A stretch of 22,998 bases of DNA. Origin: RGIG6165 sp045538835 (GTDB lineage: Bacteria; Bacillota; Clostridia; Oscillospirales; Feifaniaceae). Below are positions 13,240-19,844 of the stretch, piece by piece. A model generated the notes under the pieces. That model saw only the letters and a program-made list of their open reading frames with translations, had not been told where the DNA came from and searched no databases. How positions within the stretch are numbered: position 1 is the first letter of the stretch; every line of letters begins with the position of its first letter. The DNA is taken from NCBI GenBank assembly GCA_045538835.1, contig JAZQEF010000021.1, forward strand, positions 1 through 22,998, in the 5' to 3' direction. The translations under genes were made by a program, and so were the position numbers.

Positions 13240-13315
13240 GCTTGTGTAGCACAGTCGGTAGTGCAGCGCATTCGTAATGCGCAGGTCGTCCGTTCGAGCC
13301 GGATCACAAGCTCCA
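13240..13315 (+). tRNA. trnT: tRNA-Thr (anticodon CGT)
   Basis: The acceptor GCTTGTG pairs with CACAAGC; discriminator T and CCA are encoded; length is 76 nt. The anticodon loop TTCGTAA sits between GCGCA and TGCGC. The D-arm is unusual, GCAC...GTGC rather than GCTC...GAGC. A37 makes it a t6A/ct6A target. Confidence 0.96.
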
Positions 13316-13316
13316 G

Positions 13317-13350
13317 AAAAAGAGATGCTTGAAAAGCATCTCTTTTTTTT
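13317..13350 (+). terminator. Terminator of tRNA-Thr
   Basis: Arms AAAAAGAGATGCTT (13317-13330) and its complement (13334-13347) are followed by T's, directly after the tRNA CCA. Confidence 0.9.
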
Positions 13351-13358
13351 ATTTAACC

Positions 13359-13416
13359 GAAACTTCCGAGGAAGTTTCTTCATTAATTACGCATTACGCA
13401 TTCCGAATTACGAATT
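13359..13416 (-). repeat. Composite repeat copy; its array encodes the tcdA C-terminus
   Basis: Hairpin GAAACTTC (13359-13366) and GAAGTTTC (13371-13378), then AATTACG, CATTACG, CATTCCG, AATTACG and AATT (13385-13416). The tcdA stop codon is at the array's inner edge, as for dus. Confidence 0.9.
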
Positions 13417-14117
13417 AAATCTTTTACCACTTCGCCGGCGATTATCAGTCCTGCAACCGAGGGCACGAATGCCGTGCTGCCGGGAAGAGAGCGCCGTGCG
13501 CCTTTTTCTTCGTCTGTCTCGCCGAGCGGTTTTATCGGCTCTTCCTTTGAGTAGACCACTTTAAGGCGTTTTATGCCCCTTTTTTTGAGTTCATAACGCA
13601 TGACTCTTGCAAGGGGGCAGACCGAGGTTTTATAAATGTCCGCCACTTCAAATCTTGTCGGATCGAGTTTGTTGCCTGCGCCCATTGAACTTATTATCGG
13701 CACGCCTGCCGCCTGTGCGCGCTCGACAAGGGTGAGTTTACCTGCGACGGTGTCTATCGCATCTATTATATAATCGTACTTTGAAAAATCAAATTGGTCT
13801 GCCGTCTCATCTGTAAAAAATACGTTGTGTGCGTAAATTTTCACATCGGGCGAGATGTCAAGAAGCCGTATCTTTGCAACCTCCACCTTTGGTCTGCCGA
13901 TAGTGCTGTGCAGGGCAAAAATCTGCCTGTTTATGTTGGTGAGAGATACGGTGTCATTGTCTATGATATCTACTGCACCGATACCGCTTCGCACCAGCGC
14001 TTCAACGGCGTGACCGCCCACACCGCCGATGCCGAATACCGCAACACGGCAGTTTTTCAGTTTTTCTATTGCCTCTCTGCCGAGCAGCAGTTCTGTCCTT
14101 GAAAGTTGATGTGCCAA
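13383..14117 (-). CDS. tcdA: tRNA threonylcarbamoyladenosine dehydratase TcdA, 244 aa
   Basis: This E1/ThiF-like enzyme uses ATP to cyclise t6A37 of tRNA to ct6A. The ATP site is RVAVFGIGGVGGHAVEAL (residues 24-41), followed by DIIDNDTVSLTNINRQIFAL, YIIDAIDTV, GAGNKLDPTRFEVADIYKTSVCPLARVMR and GSTAFVPSVAGLIIAGEVVKDL. All are typical of TcdA (YgdL/CsdL). I start at TTG 14117 because the family begins near HQxSRTELLxG and GGTGGTG stands 6 nt before it; an ATG at 14138 would lie at the -10 box. The last 10 residues (IRNSECVMRN) are repeat-array translation rather than enzyme. Its substrate t6A is made by TsaD, encoded 8 kb away. Confidence 0.93.
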   Translation of the reverse strand: MAHQLSRTELLLGREAIEKLKNCRVAVFGIGGVGGHAVEALVRSGIGAVDIIDNDTVSLTNINRQIFALHSTIGRPKVEVAKIRLLDISPDVKIYAHNVFFTDETADQFDFSKYDYIIDAIDTVAGKLTLVERAQAAGVPIISSMGAGNKLDPTRFEVADIYKTSVCPLARVMRYELKKRGIKRLKVVYSKEEPIKPLGETDEEKGARRSLPGSTAFVPSVAGLIIAGEVVKDLIRNSECVMRN

Positions 14118-14136
14118 TGTTTTCACCACCAAATAC

Positions 14137-14168
14137 ATTATAATTGAAATGCGTGGGCATTTCAATTA
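14137..14168 (-). promoter_or_regulatory. tcdA promoter inside a 12-bp-arm palindrome
   Basis: On the minus strand TTGAAA (14160-14165) and TATAAT (14137-14142) are 17 nt apart. A perfect inverted repeat, TAATTGAAATGC (14141-14152) with its complement (14157-14168), spans exactly from -35 to -10. It could be an operator or a chance fold-back. Confidence 0.75.
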
Positions 14169-14205
14169 AATTCGGAATTGCGGAAGAAACTTTGGGGCGA
14201 AGTTT
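14169..14205 (+). repeat. Decayed composite repeat copy
   Basis: AATTCGGAATT (14169-14179) retains about one 7-bp unit, then GCGGAA and a partly mismatched stem AAACTT/AAGTTT (14187-14205). The following 289 bases to 14494 hold no gene or structure I can support. Confidence 0.65.
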
Positions 14206-14494
14206 AGTAATTTGCAGAAGTTTTGTGTTTACATAATTCGGATAAATAACCTAATTGGAAAAAAATGTTATTAACATTTTGAACAGGGTTATAAACAGGC
14301 TGTAATCCGTTGAGGGACAAGGAATTTTTGAATTTTGCCTCAAATTTTGGACAGGTCCGCAAAGTCAATAACTTCGTTTTGAAGAATTTCAGTCTCAGGT
14401 ATACATAACCATACAAAAAATGATCTGGAAGTAAGGTAAATTTATATGTCGATTTTAGTAAAATTTTGTGAAATTACGGGAGTTTTGTAAAAAA

Positions 14495-15166
14495 TCACAT
14501 TTTTTTGAAGATGTTAAGTTTTCCGTCGCCGGAAAATGTTGCGAGGGCGACTTCCCGAAGTTCCGTCTTTTGCTCTTTTAAGCGAAAGAGAAGTTGTTTT
14601 TCGCTCATTTTGGTGTATTTCAGCACGTCTTTTTGTATTTGGCCGTCAACTATTATATTATATTGCAGGTAGTCGTCCGTGACGGTGAGCGCCATGTCGC
14701 GCGGCGTTGCAGGATGCTCCGCACCGTAGGGCAGAAAGGAGAGTTGTCCGTTCGCCTCAAGCATTATAATCTTTATTTTTGAGAGGTCAAAATATCCTGC
14801 AATACGCGCCTGCATGAGCAGCTCATGCATGTCAAAACGGTTTTTTTTCATGTTTTCAAAGTGGAATTTGCCATCTTCAAAAATGATGTCGGCTTTGCCC
14901 TCTATGAATTTGCGCGCGCCGATAAATCGGTTTGATATTACGGCAAAAAGAATGGTCACCGCCGTGTAGATGAGCATTGCGATGATGCCGCCCGGTATAC
15001 TGTCGTGGTGTGTGGCAAGTTCTGCCGCCACCGAGCCTATTGATATGCCGATGATATAGTCGAACATCGACACCTGCGACATCTGACGTTTGCCGATGAG
15101 TTTTGTCAGCAAAAATAAAAGTGCGATTGAAAACAGTCCTCTGCCTGCGTGAATAAGATAAGACAT
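14495..15166 (-). CDS. DUF421 (YetF/YcaP-like) membrane protein, 223 aa
   Basis: The N-terminal part has three hydrophobic segments (about residues 8-22, 37-53 and 59-80) and the family signature LLTKLIGKRQMSQVSMFDYIIGISIGSVAAELA. The C-terminal soluble part has DUF421 features: RKFIEGKADIIFEDGKFHFENMKKNRFDMHELLMQAR and KIIMLEANGQLSFLPYG. Family members are common in spore-forming Firmicutes, where some are found in the spore membrane; no reaction is known. GGAG lies about 10 nt before the ATG. Its stop codon is in the loop of a weak A/T-only fold-back (AAAAAAT/ATTTTTT). It is divergent from the hydrolase gene. Confidence 0.93.
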   Translation of the reverse strand: MSYLIHAGRGLFSIALLFLLTKLIGKRQMSQVSMFDYIIGISIGSVAAELATHHDSIPGGIIAMLIYTAVTILFAVISNRFIGARKFIEGKADIIFEDGKFHFENMKKNRFDMHELLMQARIAGYFDLSKIKIIMLEANGQLSFLPYGAEHPATPRDMALTVTDDYLQYNIIVDGQIQKDVLKYTKMSEKQLLFRLKEQKTELREVALATFSGDGKLNIFKKM

Positions 15167-15191
15167 AGTTTTTTTACTCCGTAAAAAATTT

Positions 15192-15248
15192 AATTCGGAA
15201 TTCGGAATGCGTAATTCGGAATTATGGTGGAAACTTCTGCGAAGTTTC
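15192..15248 (+). repeat. Composite repeat copy between DUF421 and hydrolase genes
   Basis: AATT plus CGGAATT, CGGAATG, CGTAATT and CGGAATT (15192-15223), linker ATGGTG, then GAAACTTC (15230-15237) and GAAGTTTC (15241-15248). This is the cleanest full copy and shows the element order well. Confidence 0.92.
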
Positions 15249-15324
15249 TTTAATATAAATATTTTTTTCCATCAATATAAATAATTATTCTTTTTTATGT
15301 GTTTTATTTTGTTTATATTTGTAG

Positions 15325-15363
15325 TATAATATTTTAAACAGTAGGGGCGACAATCTGTCGCCC
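15325..15363 (+). promoter_or_regulatory. Hydrolase promoter -10 with downstream GTAGGGG hairpin
   Basis: TATAAT (15325-15330) lacks a clear -35, the upstream being only A/T-rich. A perfect hairpin GGGCGACA/TGTCGCCC (15345-15352, 15356-15363) follows within the leader, preceded by GTAG. Related hairpins occur at 20731, 21078 and 19421. Confidence 0.6.
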
Positions 15364-15405
15364 GCATACCGCATAACAAATCATTGTCAGACGGAGTGAC
15401 GTGTC

Positions 15406-16161
15406 TTGTTTAACTACAGAGATATGAACATAAATTACATAACAGAGGGTGAGGGGGAGGATGTTGTCATTCTCCACGGTTGGGGCGCGTCTATCGGCGC
15501 AGTCATGCCGATTGTAAAACTGCTTACTCCTCACTTTCGGGTGACGGCTATCGACTTACCCGCCTGCGGAAAGAGTGATGAGCCGTCTGCCCCGTTTGGC
15601 ATAAAAGATTATGCCGACCTCGTGCTTGCAATATGTAAAGAGGAAAATATCACTGCCTGCACGCTTATCGCACACTCAAACGGCGGCAGAATTGCAGTGG
15701 AACTGGGTACAAATTCGCCTTTAAAGGTGACTAAAAACATTTTCATTGATACGGCAGGCATACCTGCTAAAAAGAGTTTTAAGGTAAAATGCAGGACGAG
15801 GGTATTTAAAATAGGCAAAAAGGTGCTCTCTGTGCTTGGTGCGACGGAAATGCTTGAGAAACTCTCAAACAAAATGGGCAGTGAGGACTATCGCAACGCC
15901 TCGCCCGTTATGAAGAAAACCATGGTCAATATGCTCTCCCTTGATATGAGGGAGCAGATGAAAAATATAACTGCGCCGACGCTTCTCATATGGGGCGAAA
16001 ATGATACGGCGACGCCTCTTTACACCGCAAGGGAAATGGAAAGTCTTATTCCCGATGCCGGTCTTGTTGTGCTTAAAGGCGCAGGACACTTTTCCTATCT
16101 TGACAGCCCTGTGGTATTTGCCGCGGCGGTAAAATCGTTTTTACAAATTCGGAATGCGTAA
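15406..16161 (+). CDS. Alpha/beta hydrolase, 251 aa
   Basis: The fold's landmarks are in order: VVILHGWGAS (oxyanion loop), AIDLPACGKSD, the nucleophile elbow LIAHSNGGRIA (Ser91, with Ala replacing the usual first Gly), LLIWGENDTATPL (acid Asp) and GAGHFSYLDSP (catalytic His). Length is typical. The substrate cannot be told from sequence; the family includes esterases, lipases and C-C bond hydrolases. I start at TTG 15406, with GGAG 9 nt upstream; an ATG at 15424 is an alternative. The last residues, IRNA, come from the start of a composite repeat array, so this gene too ends in repeat sequence. Confidence 0.92.
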   Translation: MFNYRDMNINYITEGEGEDVVILHGWGASIGAVMPIVKLLTPHFRVTAIDLPACGKSDEPSAPFGIKDYADLVLAICKEENITACTLIAHSNGGRIAVELGTNSPLKVTKNIFIDTAGIPAKKSFKVKCRTRVFKIGKKVLSVLGATEMLEKLSNKMGSEDYRNASPVMKKTMVNMLSLDMREQMKNITAPTLLIWGENDTATPLYTAREMESLIPDAGLVVLKGAGHFSYLDSPVVFAAAVKSFLQIRNA

Positions 16162-16206
16162 TGCGGAATTCGGAATTAATGAAGAAATTTTGTTTTACAA
16201 AATTTC
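16146..16206 (+). repeat. Composite repeat copy upstream of the S23-like gene
   Basis: AATT, CGGAATG, CGTAATG, CGGAATT, CGGAATT (16146-16177), linker AATGAA, then GAAATTTTG (16184-16192) and CAAAATTTC (16198-16206), followed by ATTTAAAT. Together with the copy at 16585-16644 it brackets one gene as an inverted pair. Confidence 0.92.
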
Positions 16207-16224
16207 ATTTAAATGGAGAATGAA

Positions 16225-16578
16225 ATGAAACAGGAAAATGCAGTTGCAGATAAAAGTAAATTATTTGCACTCAGAATAATAAAACTCTACAAATATTTAT
16301 GTGCCGAGAAAAACGAATTTATTTTATCAAAACAAATACTTCGAAGCGGTACTGCAGTTGGGGCTATTATTAAAGAAGCGCTTAGAGGACAGAGTAAGGC
16401 AGATTTTTATTCTAAACTCAATATTGCTTTGAAAGAAGCAAGTGAAACGGAGTATTGGTTGGAACTGCTTAATGAAAGTGATTACATAGAGACATCTCAC
16501 TTTCGCAGTATTTATGATGACTGTCAGGAACTTATCAAGTTGTTGGTATCTATAACAAAAAATCAAAAAACGGAATAA
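16225..16578 (+). CDS. Four-helix-bundle protein (S23 / 23S intervening-sequence type), 117 aa
   Basis: The protein belongs to the small four-helix-bundle family first seen in 23S rRNA intervening sequences; the DGR accessory protein Avd has the same fold. Landmarks are LFALRIIKLYKYLC (helix 1), the conserved LSKQILRSGTAVGAIIKEALRGQSKADFYSKLNIALKEASETEYWLELL core, then helix 4 DDCQELIKLLVSITKNQ. The biochemical role of solitary family members is unknown; nucleic-acid binding is suspected. I start at ATG 16225 because GGAG lies 6 nt upstream; ATG 16213 has no ribosome site. The gene is flanked by inverted composite repeats and nothing else, as if it were cargo. Confidence 0.93.
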   Translation: MKQENAVADKSKLFALRIIKLYKYLCAEKNEFILSKQILRSGTAVGAIIKEALRGQSKADFYSKLNIALKEASETEYWLELLNESDYIETSHFRSIYDDCQELIKLLVSITKNQKTE

Positions 16579-16584
16579 TTAAAT

Positions 16585-16644
16585 GATTTTTGCCAAAGCA
16601 AAAATCTACCATAATTCCGCATTACGAATTACGAATTCCGAATT
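16585..16644 (-). repeat. Composite repeat copy downstream of the S23-like gene
   Basis: GATTTTTGC (16585-16593) and GCAAAAATC (16598-16606), linker TACCAT, then AATTCCG, CATTACG, AATTACG, AATTCCG and AATT (16613-16644). It is inverted relative to the copy at 16146-16206, and its stem is different. Confidence 0.92.
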
Positions 16645-16662
16645 CAACGAAAGGATTGAGTT

Positions 16663-18207
16663 ATGAACAGGCTCTTTTTGAATATTGCTATGCTGTGCGC
16701 TATAGCGGCATTTATGATACTGCTTCGGCATCAGTTTCATATCTTACAGTTATCATCATATCGCAATGACCGCTACAAAAAATGGGCAAAGGAAAACTTC
16801 GGACGGGAACTGACCGTGTGGTACATTTTCCCCGTCATCGTGCCCTGCATGATTGTTATGAGCGCTCTGCCCTTATGGGTGTTTACGCTTGTTTTTGCGG
16901 TAACGCTTGCGCTTGCCGTCATCTTTACGCCGAGAAAGGCGGAAAAGAAAAAACTTGTCATCACCGCAAGGGTAAAGAGGCTGTATGGGGCGGCAACCGT
17001 TTTGTCGGCGATACTGCTTGTCCTTTTGAATTTTGTTATAGGCAGAACGATTTTCGGTGTATCCGACAGATTTGCGATATTCGTGATCTTCTGGATAAGC
17101 GTTTTTGCGGTGTGTTACCGCAATGTCGCGACAAGATTTATCAACTTTTTAAACTCGCCCATTGAAAAGGCGTGTGCAAACTATTATATAAATGATGCAA
17201 AAAAGAAACTTTCTACTATGGATGTCACCGTTATCGGCATTACGGGCAGTTACGGTAAGACGAGTACAAAATATATCTTAGAGAGATTTCTCTCGCAGAA
17301 ATACAACACGCTCATGACACCCGAGAGCTACAATACGCCGCTGGGTGCAGTGAGGACGATAAGGGAGCAGCTTTTGCCCTCGCACAGGTATTTTATCTGC
17401 GAAATGGGCGCAAAGCAGGTCGGCGACATCAAGGAAATTTGCGATATCGTAAAACCGACTCATTGTATAATAACTTCAATCGGGCCCTGCCACTTAGAAA
17501 ATTTCGGCTCGATGGAAAATATAGTCAAGACCAAGTTTGAACTTTTTGATGCCTGCGACGGTATTAAAATAATCGGTTCGGACATTGAAAAAGAGTGTGA
17601 GGCTATCCGCGCGGGTATGTCGGGCGACTATTTTGCAAAAGATATCTCCTACGGCGCCGACGGTATGACCTTTACGCTTGTCGCAAAAGGTGACGAAATT
17701 AGAATAAAGACCTCGCTTTTGGGTATGTCGGGCGTGAAGAATATCACGATGGCTGCCGCAATGGCAATGGAACTCGGCGTATCCGCTGAGGATATCAGAT
17801 TTGCTGCCGCACGTCTAAAGCCTGTGCCGCACCGCCTTGAGATAAACAGAAAAAGTTCAAATTATATTGTCATAGACGACGCCTTCAACTCAAATCCCGC
17901 AGGCGCGGCGGAGGCGCTCTCCGTGCTGTCCTCGTTTGAGGGCTACACAAGGGTGGTAATAACGCCCGGTATGGTCGAACTCGGTGACAAGACATATGAA
18001 CTTAACAGGGAACTCGGTGAAAAGGCAAAAGACTGTGCTGACTACATTATTGCCGTCGGTAAAAACGGCGAGGCTATAAAAGAGGGTGCAGGCGAGGCTG
18101 TTTTAGTTAAGAATCTAAACGAGGCACTTGAGAAATTACAGACGATAATGGGTGAAAAAACGGTCGTACTCTTTGAAAACGACCTGCCCGACAACTATGA
18201 GGAGTGA
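16663..18207 (+). CDS. murF: Membrane-anchored MurF-like Mur ligase, 514 aa
   Basis: MurF joins D-Ala-D-Ala to UDP-MurNAc-tripeptide in the last cytoplasmic step of the muramyl peptide. Here about 165 N-terminal residues form membrane segments (near 4-21, 53-90, 110-128 and 136-152) in place of the usual UDP-binding domain. The ligase part follows: VIGITGSYGKTSTKYIL (P-loop, Lys199), NTPLGAVRTI, FICEMGAKQVGDI, CIITSIGPCHLENFGS, HRLEINRKSSNYIVIDDAFNSNPAGAAEAL and VITPGMVELGD. These fit MurF best. The Lys in FELF, near MENIVKTKFELF, suits the carbamylated-lysine segment. AAGGA precedes the ATG. It lies 6 nt before ddl, whose product is MurF's substrate. Replacement of the N-terminal domain leaves the acceptor open. 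Confidence 0.9.
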   Translation: MNRLFLNIAMLCAIAAFMILLRHQFHILQLSSYRNDRYKKWAKENFGRELTVWYIFPVIVPCMIVMSALPLWVFTLVFAVTLALAVIFTPRKAEKKKLVITARVKRLYGAATVLSAILLVLLNFVIGRTIFGVSDRFAIFVIFWISVFAVCYRNVATRFINFLNSPIEKACANYYINDAKKKLSTMDVTVIGITGSYGKTSTKYILERFLSQKYNTLMTPESYNTPLGAVRTIREQLLPSHRYFICEMGAKQVGDIKEICDIVKPTHCIITSIGPCHLENFGSMENIVKTKFELFDACDGIKIIGSDIEKECEAIRAGMSGDYFAKDISYGADGMTFTLVAKGDEIRIKTSLLGMSGVKNITMAAAMAMELGVSAEDIRFAAARLKPVPHRLEINRKSSNYIVIDDAFNSNPAGAAEALSVLSSFEGYTRVVITPGMVELGDKTYELNRELGEKAKDCADYIIAVGKNGEAIKEGAGEAVLVKNLNEALEKLQTIMGEKTVVLFENDLPDNYEE

Positions 18208-18213
18208 TTTTAA

Positions 18214-19392
18214 TTGAAAACAACTATCGGTCTTTTTATGGGCGGTGTCTCGGTCGAGCATGAGATATCCGTCATCTCGGCAATTCAGGCATACCATGCG
18301 ATTAACAAGGATAAATACGATGTCCTGCCGATATACATAACCAAAGACGGCATGATGTACACGGGTGAAAAACTCACCTCGACCGACAATTTCGCCGATA
18401 TGCAGGCGCTTGTTGCTTCGTGCGAGAGGGTGCTTCTCTCCAAGGAAAAGGACGGTGTGCACGTCGTTTCGGTGCAGAGGGGACTCTTTAAAAAGGGATT
18501 TGATGCAAGAATTGACGTCGCTTTCCCTGTTGTTCACGGCACAAACTGCGAGGACGGTACGCTTTCAGGCGTTTTTGAAAGTTTATCTTTGCCCTATGTG
18601 GGTTGCGATATTCTCTCGTCGGCACTCGGAATGGACAAATATGTCATGAAAAAGGTGCTTGAGGCTAATAATCTGCCCGTCGTGCCTCACATGGCTTTTA
18701 CTGCGCGTGAGTTTATCGAAAAGAGAGATATTTTGTCGGATGATGTCGAAAAAACGCTTGGATATCCCGTCATCGTAAAGCCCGCAAATCTCGGCTCAAG
18801 CGTCGGAATAAAGAGGGCGGAGGACAGGGATTCGTTTATTGCGGCGGTTGAATACGCCTCCGATTTCGCCTCTAAAATACTCGTTGAACACGCAGTAACC
18901 GCTCTGCGTGAGATTAACTGCTCCGCTCTCGGCGATGCCGACAGCGTTCAGACCTCCGTCTGCGAAGAGCCTGTTCAGTGTGATGAGATCTTAAGTTATG
19001 AAGATAAGTATATGGGCGGCTCGAAAGGCTCTAAGGGTATGAGTTCACTCAAGAGAAAGTGTCCTGCAGAGATATCTGAGGAAAAGGAGGCGGAGATAAG
19101 AGATCTCACCGAAAAAACTTTTAAGGCGCTCGGCTGCAGCGGTGTGTCCAGAGTCGATTTCCTCATGGATACCGACGACAATGACAAGGTATATGTAAAT
19201 GAGATAAATACCATTCCCGGCTCGCTCTCCTTCTATCTGTGGGAGGCGGCAGGCAAGTCCTTTGAAACGCTCTGCGATGAACTTATTGACCTCGCTTTTA
19301 AGCGTGACCGAGAGAAAAAGTCGCTCACCTTCAGTTTTAAGGAAAATGTGTTCGCGATGAAAGGAACTAAAGGACTCACGGGAAAGAAGTGA
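18214..19392 (+). CDS. ddl: D-alanine--D-alanine ligase, 392 aa
   Basis: Ddl makes the D-Ala-D-Ala dipeptide with ATP for cell-wall synthesis. The sequence starts IGLFMGGVSVEHEISVISA and continues with FPVVHGTNCEDGTLSGVFESLSLPYVGCD, GMDKYVMKKVLEA, YPVIVKPANLGSSVGIKRA (ATP-grasp lysine and glycine loop), VTALREINCSAL, SRVDFLMDTDD and NEINTIPGSLSFYLWEAAG (metal-binding Glu and Asn). All catalytic segments are present. It is some 20-40 residues longer than many Ddl proteins, mostly in the loop near residues 240-290 and the tail. I start at TTG 18214, with GAGGAG 9 nt upstream. The TGA lies in a fold-back (19387-19403). Confidence 0.96.
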   Translation: MKTTIGLFMGGVSVEHEISVISAIQAYHAINKDKYDVLPIYITKDGMMYTGEKLTSTDNFADMQALVASCERVLLSKEKDGVHVVSVQRGLFKKGFDARIDVAFPVVHGTNCEDGTLSGVFESLSLPYVGCDILSSALGMDKYVMKKVLEANNLPVVPHMAFTAREFIEKRDILSDDVEKTLGYPVIVKPANLGSSVGIKRAEDRDSFIAAVEYASDFASKILVEHAVTALREINCSALGDADSVQTSVCEEPVQCDEILSYEDKYMGGSKGSKGMSSLKRKCPAEISEEKEAEIRDLTEKTFKALGCSGVSRVDFLMDTDDNDKVYVNEINTIPGSLSFYLWEAAGKSFETLCDELIDLAFKRDREKKSLTFSFKENVFAMKGTKGLTGKK

Positions 19393-19406
19393 TTTCATCA
19401 CTTTTT
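19387..19406 (+). terminator. Stop-codon-spanning terminator of ddl
   Basis: AAGTGAT (19387-19393) pairs with ATCACTT (19397-19403), followed by TTT. The ddl TGA (19390-19392) is in the left arm. Confidence 0.65.
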
Positions 19407-19422
19407 GCAATTCGGAATTAAG

Positions 19423-19449
19423 GGTACGGTGCCTATACCGTACCTTTTT
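19423..19449 (+). terminator. Second terminator after ddl (GTACGGT hairpin)
   Basis: GGTACGGT (19423-19430) and ACCGTACC (19437-19444) are perfect arms followed by five T's. One degenerate AATTCGGAATT unit lies just before (19409-19419). A similar loop, GCCYAT, recurs at 21089-21094. Confidence 0.8.
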
Positions 19450-19484
19450 CTCTCAAAATAATTTAGGAAAACAGAAAATAAGGG

Positions 19485-19544
19485 TTGACAAAACCGAAAT
19501 TTCCGAGTATAATGTAGATAGTTCAGACAGGCTGAACTATCTAC
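19485..19544 (+). promoter_or_regulatory. Consensus sigma-A promoter with adjoining 31-bp dyad operator
   Basis: TTGACA (19485-19490) and TATAAT (19508-19513) are exactly 17 nt apart, a perfect consensus. A dyad starts at the next base: GTAGATAGTTCAG (19514-19526), 5-nt loop, and its complement (19532-19544), covering the expected transcription start. A repressor bound here would shut the promoter. It drives the prophage-like genes from 19641. Confidence 0.85.
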
Positions 19545-19589
19545 AATGCGGAATGCGGAATTACGGAAGAAATTCCTTGACGGAATTTC
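19545..19589 (+). repeat. Short composite repeat copy in the prophage leader
   Basis: AATG, CGGAATG, CGGAATT (19545-19562), linker ACGGAA, then GAAATTCC (19569-19576) and GGAATTTC (19582-19589). It has two 7-bp units and is transcribed from the promoter upstream. Confidence 0.85.
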
Positions 19590-19640
19590 ATTTTTTAAAC
19601 TCATAAAATAGAACAAATGTTTTTAAAGGAAGTGAAAAAT

Positions 19641-19844
19641 ATGAATATTTACGAATGGTACGAGCTTTGGGGAGGACAAGAGCGAGAAATGAGAAAAATT
19701 AACTGCCCCATTTGCAATATGGAACTTTGTGAGGATGATGATGTATTTTTAAGCGGACGCGACATTATCGGCTGTGCTTACTGCGTAGATGAACTCACCG
19801 TCTACGACCATCTCGAAAGAGAGGCAAAATATGGCGCGCATTAA
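19641..19844 (+). CDS. Small zinc-ribbon-like phage protein, 67 aa
   Basis: The protein has two Cys pairs, CPIC (near residue 21) and CAYC (near residue 45), spaced like a zinc ribbon, in a small acidic protein beginning MNIYEWYELWGGQEREMRK. AAGGAAGTG stands before ATG 19641; an upstream ATG at 19617 lacks a site. I recognise no named family, but small zinc-ribbon proteins are frequent next to phage replication genes. It is the first gene after the strong promoter at 19485 and overlaps the replisome organizer start by 14 nt, so the two are translated together. Confidence 0.7.
   Translation: MNIYEWYELWGGQEREMRKINCPICNMELCEDDDVFLSGRDIIGCAYCVDELTVYDHLEREAKYGAH

Noticed and set aside
14204..14416. 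A 70-codon minus-strand frame in the gap between tcdA and the DUF421 gene.
   Set aside because: It would need a TTG start without a ribosome site, and no domain is recognisable. I see nothing else supportable in 14206-14494.
16225..16578. A diversity-generating retroelement around the Avd-like gene.
   Set aside because: No reverse transcriptase, template repeat or variable repeat is visible nearby; only the fold is shared.
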